Shown piece after piece: positions 33,345 through 41,386 of a stretch of DNA of 64,000 bases. The stretch is from NCBI RefSeq assembly GCF_000374065.1, contig NZ_KB893261.1, positions 1-64,000 of the forward strand, given 5' to 3'. A model generated the notes under the pieces. The model was not told the origin of the DNA, ran no database searches, and saw only the letters and a program-made list of their open reading frames with translations. A program made the position numbers and the translations under genes. Each line of letters starts with the position of its first letter. The first letter of the stretch is position 1. Origin of the DNA: Spirosoma luteum DSM 19990. Its GTDB lineage: Bacteria; Bacteroidota; Bacteroidia; Cytophagales; Spirosomataceae.

Positions 33345-34403
33345 ATGGACAGACGAGATTTTATACAGAAAACGACCGTTGGTGCTGTGGCACTCAGTCT
33401 GCCTGTTTTTCCTGATTATGCCGCCAGCCATCGGATGGGCATCGTCGTTCACTCGTACGGGTTCCGCTGGAACTCAAAAGCCGACAGTCCTGCCTATCCC
33501 GCCTTTACGGATGCGCTCAGCCTGCTCGAACATTGCCATCAGATTGGCGCGGGTGGCGTGCAGGTAGTGGTAAACGGCTGGTCGGACGACTTCGCCAAAA
33601 AAGTAAGGACCAGACGGGAGAAACTGGACATGTATCTGGAAGGCTCCATTGGGTTGCCCAAAAAGCCGGAGGACGTGTCGAAATTCGAGCAGGATGTTCG
33701 TAACGCCAAAGAGGCCGGAGCGCATATTCTGCGAACTGTCTGTTCGAGTGGGCGACGCTATGAGGCTTACCACTCCGCCGGGGCTTTTCAGGACCTTCGG
33801 AAAAACGCGCTGGCTTCGCTGAAACTGGCCGAACCGGTTTTGCGCAGGCACAAAGTCAAATTGGGCGTCGAGAACCATAAAGACTGGCGGGCACCGGAAC
33901 TGGTCGGTCTGCTGAAAGAACTGAACAGCGAGTGGATAGGGGTTACCCTCGACTTTGGCAATAGTATGGCTCTGCTGGAAGAACCGATGACCGTTGTGGA
34001 AACACTGGCCCCCTACGTAGTCAGTACGCACGTGAAAGACATGGCCGTTGAGGAGTACGCCAACGGGTTTTTATTGTCGGAAGTGCCGCTGGGGAAAGGC
34101 ATCTCTGATGTGCCCAAGATGATTGATCTTTGCAAAAAATACAACCCTGCCGTTACCTTCAGTCTGGAAATGATTACCCGCGATCCGCTGGAAATTCCCT
34201 GCCTGACGAACGACTACTGGTCAACCTTATCGAGCGTTCCCGGTGCCGAACTGGCGCAGATGCTCCGTCTGGTCAGACAACACGCGTATCCATCAGGCCT
34301 GCCCCGAACAACGCCCCTGAGTGCAGAAAACAAGCTGGCGGCAGAGGAAAATAACATCCTAGAATGCCTGGCCTATAGTCGGGACAAACTGCGGCTAACC
34401 TAG
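33345..34403 (+). CDS. Secreted TIM-barrel sugar phosphate isomerase/epimerase-like protein
   Basis: A 352-aa protein from the ATG at 33345. The frame can start at a TTG 4 codons earlier, but the MDRRDFIQKTT sequence is a twin-arginine-type start. A Tat-like signal (RRDFIQ, then VGAVALSLP) precedes an AP-endonuclease-2-like TIM barrel. It contains KLGVENHKDW (Glu and His metal ligands), GVTLDFGNSM, VVSTHVKDMA and FSLEMITRD. The family isomerises or epimerises sugars; Tat export implies a cofactor-bound enzyme working in the periplasm. It lies 100 bp after the cytochrome gene and probably acts on its product. Confidence 0.85.
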   Translation: MDRRDFIQKTTVGAVALSLPVFPDYAASHRMGIVVHSYGFRWNSKADSPAYPAFTDALSLLEHCHQIGAGGVQVVVNGWSDDFAKKVRTRREKLDMYLEGSIGLPKKPEDVSKFEQDVRNAKEAGAHILRTVCSSGRRYEAYHSAGAFQDLRKNALASLKLAEPVLRRHKVKLGVENHKDWRAPELVGLLKELNSEWIGVTLDFGNSMALLEEPMTVVETLAPYVVSTHVKDMAVEEYANGFLLSEVPLGKGISDVPKMIDLCKKYNPAVTFSLEMITRDPLEIPCLTNDYWSTLSSVPGAELAQMLRLVRQHAYPSGLPRTTPLSAENKLAAEENNILECLAYSRDKLRLT

Positions 34404-34580
34404 CTAGAGAGCGAAATAAGTACAAATGAGCTGCTTAACCCAACAATCATAAAGGGAGTAGCCGTCAAACCGTATGTCTTTTAGGCCTGATTATTCGTGC
34501 AGGTAACTGCCCACTGAATTAAGTAACAAGCATAAATCACACAGTTTTTCTCATAAAGAGGCTGAAATACACCCTATTAG

Positions 34581-35366
34581 ATGCAAAAAGAAATACTTCC
34601 CGGCATTCGTCAGTTTGATTTGAGTAATAAAGTGGCCATCGTTACGGGTGGTTCCAAAGGTCTGGGTCTGGCAATGGCTGCCGGACTAGCCTCGGCGGGT
34701 GCCAACCTGATGCTGGTTAACCGCAATGCCGAAGAAGGCGAAAAAGCCGCTCAGGAGTTAAGTCAGGATTTTGGCATCAAAGCCGTTTCCTTCCCGGCCG
34801 ACATCAGCAGTACCGAACAAACCGAAGCAATGGCCAAAGCGGCAATGGATACCTTCGGCCAGATTGATATACTCATCAACAGTGCGGGCATCAACATTCG
34901 CGGACCCATTGATGAACTGACACCCGACGAGTTCAGTCAGGTAATGGATGTGAACGTGAAAGGTACCTGGCTGTGCGCCAGAGCTGTTACCCCGTACATG
35001 AAAAAGGCGGGTAGGGGTAGTATCATCAACCTGGCCAGTACCCTTGGGCTGGTTGGTCTGGCCAATCGAACGCCCTACACCTCCAGCAAAGGAGCCGTGG
35101 TCCAGATGACCCGTGCCCTGGCCCTGGAACTGGCTCCATTCAACATTAACGTCAACGCTATTTGTCCAGGTCCTTTCCTGACAGAGATGAACCTACCCAT
35201 TGCCGATACCGAAGAGGGGAAAAAATTTGTTGTTGGGGCTACTGCTCTGGGCCGCTGGGGCGAGTTGCGGGAAATTCAGGGGGCCGCCATTTTTTTGGCC
35301 AGCCCCGCCGGTAGTTTTATGATCGGTTCCATGCTGACCGTTGATGGCGGCTGGACGGCGAGATAG
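34581..35366 (+). CDS. SDR oxidoreductase, gluconate 5-dehydrogenase-like
   Basis: A classical SDR of 261 aa. The cofactor motif is TGGSKGLG, followed by NSAG (LINSAGINIRG) and the catalytic Ser and YTSSK (ASTLGLVGLANRTPYTSSKG). The C terminus FMIGSMLTVDGGWTAR is typical of the glucose or gluconate dehydrogenase subgroup. It likely oxidises or reduces a sugar or sugar acid with NAD(P). It lies between the TIM-barrel isomerase gene and an MFS permease of the hexuronate family, with a repeat-bearing spacer after it. Confidence 0.88.
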   Translation: MQKEILPGIRQFDLSNKVAIVTGGSKGLGLAMAAGLASAGANLMLVNRNAEEGEKAAQELSQDFGIKAVSFPADISSTEQTEAMAKAAMDTFGQIDILINSAGINIRGPIDELTPDEFSQVMDVNVKGTWLCARAVTPYMKKAGRGSIINLASTLGLVGLANRTPYTSSKGAVVQMTRALALELAPFNINVNAICPGPFLTEMNLPIADTEEGKKFVVGATALGRWGELREIQGAAIFLASPAGSFMIGSMLTVDGGWTAR

Positions 35367-35486
35367 TTTCTAGTTTACAGTTCACGGTATTCGGTTGGCT
35401 AGTGCATATGTGACTATGTGCCGTATGTGTACTGCTTTCGCGTCAGCTAACCGAATACTGTAAACCGATGTATACCGTAAACCATA
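35366..35486. repeat. Intergenic inverted-repeat element between SDR and MFS genes
   Basis: Left segment AGTTTACAG...GGTATTCGGTTGGCTAG and right segment GCTAACCGAATACTGTAAACC form an imperfect inverted repeat around a roughly 60-nt centre. The centre contains GCGTCAGC next to the right arm, like the element at 8620-8725. It may be a dispersed repeat; the right arm ends shortly before the MFS start. Confidence 0.5.
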
Positions 35487-35495
35487 CACTCACAA

Positions 35496-36797
35496 ATGAT
35501 TTCACTCACCCCGCCTGCCAAACCAACCCGGGTTCGTTACGCGATGCTTTCGCTGGTTTTTGTTAATGTAGTTATCAATTACCTGGACCGCAGCAATATT
35601 TCCGTGGCCGGGCCTATGTTGAGCAAAGACCTGAATCTGTCGTCGGTGGAACTGGGTTATATTTTTTCCGCTTTCGGGTGGACCTACGCGCTGCTGCAAA
35701 TTCCGGGCGGGCTCATTGCCGACCGCTTTGGTCCACGCATCCTGTATGCGTTCTGCCTGATCACCTGGTCGCTGGCGACGGTAGGGCAGGGGTTTGTCAG
35801 GGGTTTCTCGGCGTTATTTGCCCTGCGGCTGGCCACCGGTACATTTGAGGCACCGTCCTACCCCATCAATAACCGAATCGTTACCAGCTGGTTTCCCGAA
35901 GGTGAGAGGGCATCGGCCATTGCGCTTTATGTGTCGGGGCAGTTTATCGGACTGGCGTTCCTGACACCGGTGCTGGTAACGGTGCAATATTACGCAGGCT
36001 GGCAGGGGCTCTTTATCGGCACCGGCATCATTGGCTTGGTCTGGGGCATTGTCTGGTACCTATTTTATCGTGACCCGCTGGACCATTCGGGGGTGAACGA
36101 AGCTGAACTGAGCTATATTGAAGAAGGGGGGGGGCTGTTCAGGGCTAAGGAGCAGACTACAACGCAGGCAACCATCTGGCGCTGGAGCAACATAAAGCAG
36201 GTTTTCTCAAGCCGGACACTGTGGGGCGTTTACATTGGTCAGTTTGCCGTGAACTCGATGCTCTGGTTTTTCCTGACCTGGTTTCCTACGTATCTGGTAC
36301 AATACCGGGGACTCGATTTTATCAAATCCGGCTATCTGGCATCCGTGCCGTTTCTGGCGGCCTGCGCGGGTTTGCTTCTCTCCGGTTTTATATCCGACCG
36401 GCTCGTTCGGCAGGGGAAGTCGGTGAGTATGGCCCGGAAGGGGCCAATCATCATTGGTATGCTTCTGTCGGTGAGTATCATTGGGGCTAATTACAGCAAC
36501 GATACGGTTTTTATTATTTTCTTCCTGGCGCTGGCCTTCTTTGGCTCGGGGATGGCCCTGATTTCCTGGGTGTTCGTCTCGCTTTTATCGCCAAAACACC
36601 TGATTGGGCTGACGGGGGGCATCTTTAATTTTATGGGTAACCTGGCTTCCATCGTGGTCCCCATCGTGATTGGCTATCTGGCTAAAGAGGGGGATTTTAA
36701 ACCGGCACTGGTCTTTATTGGCACCCTGGGTTTTGTTGGTGCCTGTTCGTATATCTTTCTGGTCGGGAAAATTGAGCGGGTTACTGCCGGTAAGTAG
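35496..36797 (+). CDS. MFS transporter, hexuronate/galactonate (ACS) type
   Basis: A 433-aa 12-helix permease. The family signature is NVVINYLDRSNISVAGP at helix 1, with GWTYALLQIPGGLIADRFG before helix 3 (the MFS motif A region DRFG). SYPINNRIVTSWFPEGERA is a hallmark of the anion:cation symporter group (ExuT, GudP, DgoT). It should import a sugar acid such as a hexuronate or galactonate with protons. It is the last gene of the catabolic group and is followed by a hairpin terminator. Confidence 0.9.
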   Translation: MISLTPPAKPTRVRYAMLSLVFVNVVINYLDRSNISVAGPMLSKDLNLSSVELGYIFSAFGWTYALLQIPGGLIADRFGPRILYAFCLITWSLATVGQGFVRGFSALFALRLATGTFEAPSYPINNRIVTSWFPEGERASAIALYVSGQFIGLAFLTPVLVTVQYYAGWQGLFIGTGIIGLVWGIVWYLFYRDPLDHSGVNEAELSYIEEGGGLFRAKEQTTTQATIWRWSNIKQVFSSRTLWGVYIGQFAVNSMLWFFLTWFPTYLVQYRGLDFIKSGYLASVPFLAACAGLLLSGFISDRLVRQGKSVSMARKGPIIIGMLLSVSIIGANYSNDTVFIIFFLALAFFGSGMALISWVFVSLLSPKHLIGLTGGIFNFMGNLASIVVPIVIGYLAKEGDFKPALVFIGTLGFVGACSYIFLVGKIERVTAGK

Positions 36798-36801
36798 ACT
36801 G

Positions 36802-36864
36802 AACTTTGACAAAGCTAATAACTTTGATAACCAAGGAAATACGAGCCCCAGCTTTGTCAAAGTT
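36802..36864. terminator. Long-armed terminator between MFS and kinase genes
   Basis: A 15-bp perfect inverted repeat (36802-36816, AACTTTGACAAAGCT, with 36850-36864) encloses 33 nt and is followed by TTTGCG, so a run of six Ts closes the right arm. It separates two convergent transcription units. Confidence 0.75.
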
Positions 36865-36878
36865 TTTTGCGTGATCAC

Positions 36879-37994
36879 TCACTTCATCCACTCAAAATAA
36901 AAGGTACTTCCCAGCCCCAGTTTGGAGTCTATTCGTACCGTTCCTCCCTGTTCTTCGACCAGCATCTTCAGGATGTTTAACCCAACGCCGGTGCTGCTTT
37001 CCTGTAGGGTTGCTTCAGCCCGGCCCCGCCGGAATAGGTTAAACATAACGGCCTGATCGTCATCAGAAACGCCGGGGCCATTATCTTTTACGAAGAACTC
37101 TACTGAATCCCCTTTGTCCTGACAACCGATTTCAATGAGGCCACTGGTTTTGTCACTGTATTTGACCGCGTTGCTAATCAGGTTCTGGAACACCTGCTGG
37201 AGTTTTAGCCGCCTGGTTTGTAAGGTCGGCATTGGCTCGTTAATCTGAATTTGAATATGCGGAGGGGGAAATAATAAACGGATAATCTGGTGGGTCAGCT
37301 CCTTGGTATCAACCCGTTCAACCGTTTGCTGATCGACACTCTTCTGCGAATAGGCCAACAGGTCATCAATCATGTTTGACATATAGTAAGCCGCTGACTT
37401 AGCCAGCCCCATGTATTCAATTGCTTCTTCCTGTACGAATGCCCCTTCCTCCTGGCGCATTTCCAGTAGCGACAGGATGGCAATCATACCGGTCAGGGGC
37501 GACTTGAGGTCGTGGGAAACGGTATAAACAAACCGCTCTAACTGCTTATTTATCCGGTCTAGTTCGGTAACGGTATTTTTTAGATTTTGCTGGTAAAAGT
37601 AGATTTTCTCGAAGACGTTTACTTTTGCCTTGGTTACATTTATATTCAGGGGTTTTTGTAAATAATCGACCGCTCCTTCCTGAAATCCTTTCAGCACGTA
37701 CTGATCTTCTTTGCTGAGTGCCGTAACGAAAATGATGGAAATATTCCTTGTTTTAGGATTGGACTTCAGTAGCTGGGCTACCTCAAATCCATCCATATCC
37801 GGCATTTGTACGTCCAGCATGATCAAGCCAATCCGGTCGTTTTTTAGTACCTGCCGCAGGGCTTCGTTTCCGGACGAGGCTTTAATAAAGGTGCGTCCCT
37901 CCTGAGCCAGCATCTCTTCCAGCGATATCAGGTTCTCGGGTCGGTCGTCTACCAACAGGATTGTAAATTCGTTTGGTTGGTCAGGTGTGTTCAT
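36879..37994 (-). CDS. Soluble REC-histidine kinase
   Basis: A 371-aa cytoplasmic protein. The N-terminal receiver domain has the phospho-acceptor Asp61 in MLDVQMPDMDG and Lys in YLQKPL. A short coiled linker leads to HisKA with His161 (TVSHDLKSPLTG). The HATPase_c domain has QNLISNAVKYSD, DNGPGV and GVGLNILKMLV. The start is taken at the ATG 37994; another in-frame ATG at 38027 directly abuts the stop of the upstream kinase. There is no transmembrane segment and no output domain, so it likely receives phosphate from the hybrid kinase encoded 33 bp upstream and relays it. Confidence 0.85.
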   Translation of the reverse strand: MNTPDQPNEFTILLVDDRPENLISLEEMLAQEGRTFIKASSGNEALRQVLKNDRIGLIMLDVQMPDMDGFEVAQLLKSNPKTRNISIIFVTALSKEDQYVLKGFQEGAVDYLQKPLNINVTKAKVNVFEKIYFYQQNLKNTVTELDRINKQLERFVYTVSHDLKSPLTGMIAILSLLEMRQEEGAFVQEEAIEYMGLAKSAAYYMSNMIDDLLAYSQKSVDQQTVERVDTKELTHQIIRLLFPPPHIQIQINEPMPTLQTRRLKLQQVFQNLISNAVKYSDKTSGLIEIGCQDKGDSVEFFVKDNGPGVSDDDQAVMFNLFRRGRAEATLQESSTGVGLNILKMLVEEQGGTVRIDSKLGLGSTFYFEWMK

Positions 37995-38027
37995 AGGGAG
38001 AGGGGTATGTTGAGCACAAAACAGCAT

Positions 38028-41000
38028 TTACCGGGACAGCCAGACCCGCATCAGTGAAAATAACTGGGTACTGTCAATGGGCTTGGTAATGTAATCGGAA
38101 GCACCTGCATTAATGCATTTCTCCCGGTCGCCAGTCATCGCTTTAGCCGTCAGGGCTATTACCGGCAGGGATGAAAACCGGGGGTTAGCCCGAATGTGTC
38201 GGGTTGCTTCATAGCCATCCATTTCGGGCATCATAATATCCATCAGGACAATAGCCGTGTCGGGATGCTCATTTAGCTGATCGAGGGCTTCCTGTCCGTC
38301 ACCCGCTGTAACCACAATCATCTGATTCGCTTCCAGCAGGGTACTCAGGGCAAATACGTTCCGCATATCGTCATCAACGAGTAATACTTTCCGGCCCTGA
38401 AACGCTGCCTGATTCACATCAGGCGTGGTGGCTACGGATATGGCCGGCGGGCTGGCCTGGGGTAGGAGGCTACGAACGGGAACGCTTCCCGGCTTATTCG
38501 TCAGCAGGTTGTTTGGCAGTACCAATGTGTTTGTGCCCCCGTTATTCAGGTAATTTTTAATCGAGGACAGTACATTTTCCAGTTCTTTTTTCTCAACGGG
38601 TTTGGTGGTATAGGACAGTATATCGTCACCTGATGCGGCTGGCCCATCCGTTGCCGAGATAATATGAATGGGGATGTGGCTTAAGGTATCATCATGCTGG
38701 ATTATTTTAAGTAGGTCCCAGCCATTCATAATGGGAAGGCCCATATCCAGAATAATGGCCGAGGGGTTGTATTGGCGTGCGTACTGCAGGCCCTCATCTC
38801 CCCGTAAAGCAATAAGCGTTTTGAAATTTTTATCCCGGGCAAACTCCTGAAGGATACCGGCAAAAGCCGGGTCATCTTCAATAATGAGGATGATGTTATC
38901 ACCCGGCTCCAGATTAGACCGGTCATCGGCGGGTGGGGATGGCTGAGTTGAGACCGCAGGCGATGTGATGGTGCTTAACAAGGAGCCATTGATGGGGACT
39001 GGCTCCCTATCTGGCCCCACACCCAGGGGTAAGTACACGGTAAAGGTACTGCCAACGCCCACTTCGCTCTGCAGGCTGAATTCGCCACCCAGCCTGCGAA
39101 CAAGTTCTTTGCTGATGGACAAGCCGAGGCCTGTACCACCAAATTTACGGCTAATGGAGCCGTCGACCTGCTGGAAGGCTTCAAAAATGATCTGCTGTTT
39201 TTCCGGTGAGATGCCAATACCCGTGTCTGTAACGGAAAAAGCCAGCAGGGGGTAAGGCACCGATGAATTGTTTACCAGAGGCTTGGTAGGCTGATTGACT
39301 ACGTCCAGGACCAGACTGACTGAACCGCCTTTGGGGGTAAATTTTACCGCATTGGAAAGCAGGTTTTTGATGATTTGTTCCAGCCGCTGTCTGTCTGTCC
39401 AAACAGTGTCCGGCACCTTATCGCCAATTTTTGTTGATAGATGTATCCCCTTCTCATTCGCTACAACGCCGAACAACTGGTTCATGTCTTCGGCAATGTC
39501 GGCAATGGGAGCCTGCTCAAACAGGAGTTCTATTTTACCGGCTTCAATCTTGGACAGGTCCAGAATGTCGTTAATGAGTTCGAGCAGATCGGAGCCGGAT
39601 TTATAAATAATATTGGCGTATTCAATTTGCTTATCTACCAGGTTCTGCTGTTTGTTTTCGGCCAGGAGTCGGGCCAGAATTAACACACTGTTCAGGGGGG
39701 TACGGAGTTCGTGAGACATATTGGCCAGGAACTCCGACTTGAATTTACTGCTTTCTTCCAGTTCCCGGGCTTTGTTTGTCAGCTCCTGCTGTGCGCTCTC
39801 AACGGCTTTATTGCGCTCCCGTAGCTCACTGTTAATCTGCCTTAATTCTTCTTCCTGAACCATTAGCTCCCGCTCTGATACCTGTAGGACTTCGGCCTGC
39901 CGTGTTAGTTCATTATTTGATTGCTGAAGAATATCCTGCTGATTTTCGAGTTCTTCTTTTTGTTCCTGAACCTGCTGTAACAAGGCCCGCACTTTTTCAT
40001 GATCATCCACGGCATTAATGGCCACGGCAATATTGTTGGCTACGGAGGTGAGCAGTAAAAGTGCCTGATCGCCAAGCGGCCTGAATGTAGCCAGCTCCAT
40101 AACGCCTTTTAGGGATTTATTATACCAGAGTGGTAAAAAGACAACCTGCCCTGGCCGGGCCTTACTACTACCCGCCTGAATTTCCCAAAAGTTAAGGGGT
40201 ATGTCGTTTACTACGGTTAGCGTACGTACCATAGCGGCCTGACCTACCAGCCCCTCGCCCAACGCATAAATTCTCTGACTATGACCCGGCAGTGCTACGG
40301 ATGCATTTAACTGAAGATTACCGTTTTTTTCGCTGTAACAGTAAAAACCACTGGCCGGTAAATCCAGGTACGTTGTTAGTATCGTTAGAATGGACTGAGA
40401 CAGCGACGTGACGTCGCTCACCTGTTGCAGATTGTCATTGATAACCGACATGCCCGTAAGCAGCCAGTTTCTATCCGTGCTAAGCTGATTGAGGTGTTCA
40501 AGTTTCTTATTGTTTTCCTGTAAAGCAGCCTGCGCTCTCCGGTTGCCACTAAACTCCTTGATGGTGAAGTAAATAAGCGACAGAACAATTAGCAGGGTTA
40601 GTAAACTACTCAGGATGAGTTCGTAGGTAGCCTGCGTAACCAAGGCCTCATTTTCACTCTCCCGTTGGGTCAGTAATAGACGCTCCGTTCGAATAACCTG
40701 GGCCAACTCGTTTTTAATTTTATCACTAAAGGCTTTTTGCCGGACAATCAAATCAACGAACTCCTCCTGGTTATACTGACTGAGCTTGCTATAGGTCTGT
40801 TTATTCCAGAACACTAACAACGTCTCGACATTGGCATCAATCCGGTTTACCCGATCAGCCTGTATTGGGTTGTCGACCGTAAGTACCTTTAATTCGTTGA
40901 TGGTCGGATTGATACTTCGTAAGGCATCGTTGTACGCATACAGAAACTGCTCAATACCCGTGCTGCGGTACCCAATGCGACCAGTTTCCATGTCGGCGAT

Positions 41001-41171
41001 CAGTTTCTCGATGATTCTGGTCCGGTTGAGTACCTGATACGTATGTTCCACCCAGTTGCCAGATTCCAACTGCCGCTGAAAAGTCTGGTAGGAAAGTAAT
41101 CCGCTCAGGAAGACGAGCAGAATAGCGACGGAGAAACCCAGGTATAAACGGTTTGGTAACGAAACTTTCAT
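38028..41171 (-). CDS. Hybrid histidine kinase: CHASE3-GAF-HisKA-HATPase-REC-REC
   Basis: A 1047-aa membrane sensor kinase. TM1 is about 10-28 and TM2 about 185-205, flanking a CHASE3 sensor (DMETGRIGYRSTGIEQFL). GAF domain about 245-390, long coiled coil about 395-475, HisKA with His487 (NMSHELRTPLNS). The HATPase_c motifs are NLLSNAVKFTP, DTGIGI and GTGLGLSISKEL. Two receiver domains follow, with Asp in ILDMGLPIMNG and in LMDIMMPEMDG. This layout is that of complex hybrid kinases that process several inputs. It lacks an HPt and a DNA-binding domain, so it must pass the signal to other proteins such as the adjacent REC-kinase. Confidence 0.9.
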   Translation of the reverse strand: MKVSLPNRLYLGFSVAILLVFLSGLLSYQTFQRQLESGNWVEHTYQVLNRTRIIEKLIADMETGRIGYRSTGIEQFLYAYNDALRSINPTINELKVLTVDNPIQADRVNRIDANVETLLVFWNKQTYSKLSQYNQEEFVDLIVRQKAFSDKIKNELAQVIRTERLLLTQRESENEALVTQATYELILSSLLTLLIVLSLIYFTIKEFSGNRRAQAALQENNKKLEHLNQLSTDRNWLLTGMSVINDNLQQVSDVTSLSQSILTILTTYLDLPASGFYCYSEKNGNLQLNASVALPGHSQRIYALGEGLVGQAAMVRTLTVVNDIPLNFWEIQAGSSKARPGQVVFLPLWYNKSLKGVMELATFRPLGDQALLLLTSVANNIAVAINAVDDHEKVRALLQQVQEQKEELENQQDILQQSNNELTRQAEVLQVSERELMVQEEELRQINSELRERNKAVESAQQELTNKARELEESSKFKSEFLANMSHELRTPLNSVLILARLLAENKQQNLVDKQIEYANIIYKSGSDLLELINDILDLSKIEAGKIELLFEQAPIADIAEDMNQLFGVVANEKGIHLSTKIGDKVPDTVWTDRQRLEQIIKNLLSNAVKFTPKGGSVSLVLDVVNQPTKPLVNNSSVPYPLLAFSVTDTGIGISPEKQQIIFEAFQQVDGSISRKFGGTGLGLSISKELVRRLGGEFSLQSEVGVGSTFTVYLPLGVGPDREPVPINGSLLSTITSPAVSTQPSPPADDRSNLEPGDNIILIIEDDPAFAGILQEFARDKNFKTLIALRGDEGLQYARQYNPSAIILDMGLPIMNGWDLLKIIQHDDTLSHIPIHIISATDGPAASGDDILSYTTKPVEKKELENVLSSIKNYLNNGGTNTLVLPNNLLTNKPGSVPVRSLLPQASPPAISVATTPDVNQAAFQGRKVLLVDDDMRNVFALSTLLEANQMIVVTAGDGQEALDQLNEHPDTAIVLMDIMMPEMDGYEATRHIRANPRFSSLPVIALTAKAMTGDREKCINAGASDYITKPIDSTQLFSLMRVWLSR

Positions 41172-41356
41172 CAGTCAATAAGGAGTTTGCAGAGGGGCAA
41201 TGGATAAATAGCGGGTTGTAGCGTACAATAACGTGCAAGCGCGGTACCAGCCGGGCATCGCCCCAGTTAATTTAGGAAGTTAAGCCAGCATGTAAGGTGG
41301 CTTTGGGTTAAAGGTCCTGCCTTATTTTATTTTATCAAATATAAGGTAACTTCAAA

Positions 41357-41364
41357 TAACTTTG
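41357..41364 (+). promoter_or_regulatory. Bacteroidota-type -7 promoter element
   Basis: TAACTTTG fits the TAnnTTTG -7 consensus of Bacteroidota, placed 22 bp before the GTG start at 41387. The -33 element upstream is not clear in the T-rich stretch around 41322-41340. Confidence 0.5.
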
Positions 41365-41386
41365 TCTGTCACTAGATGCGCTTCGT

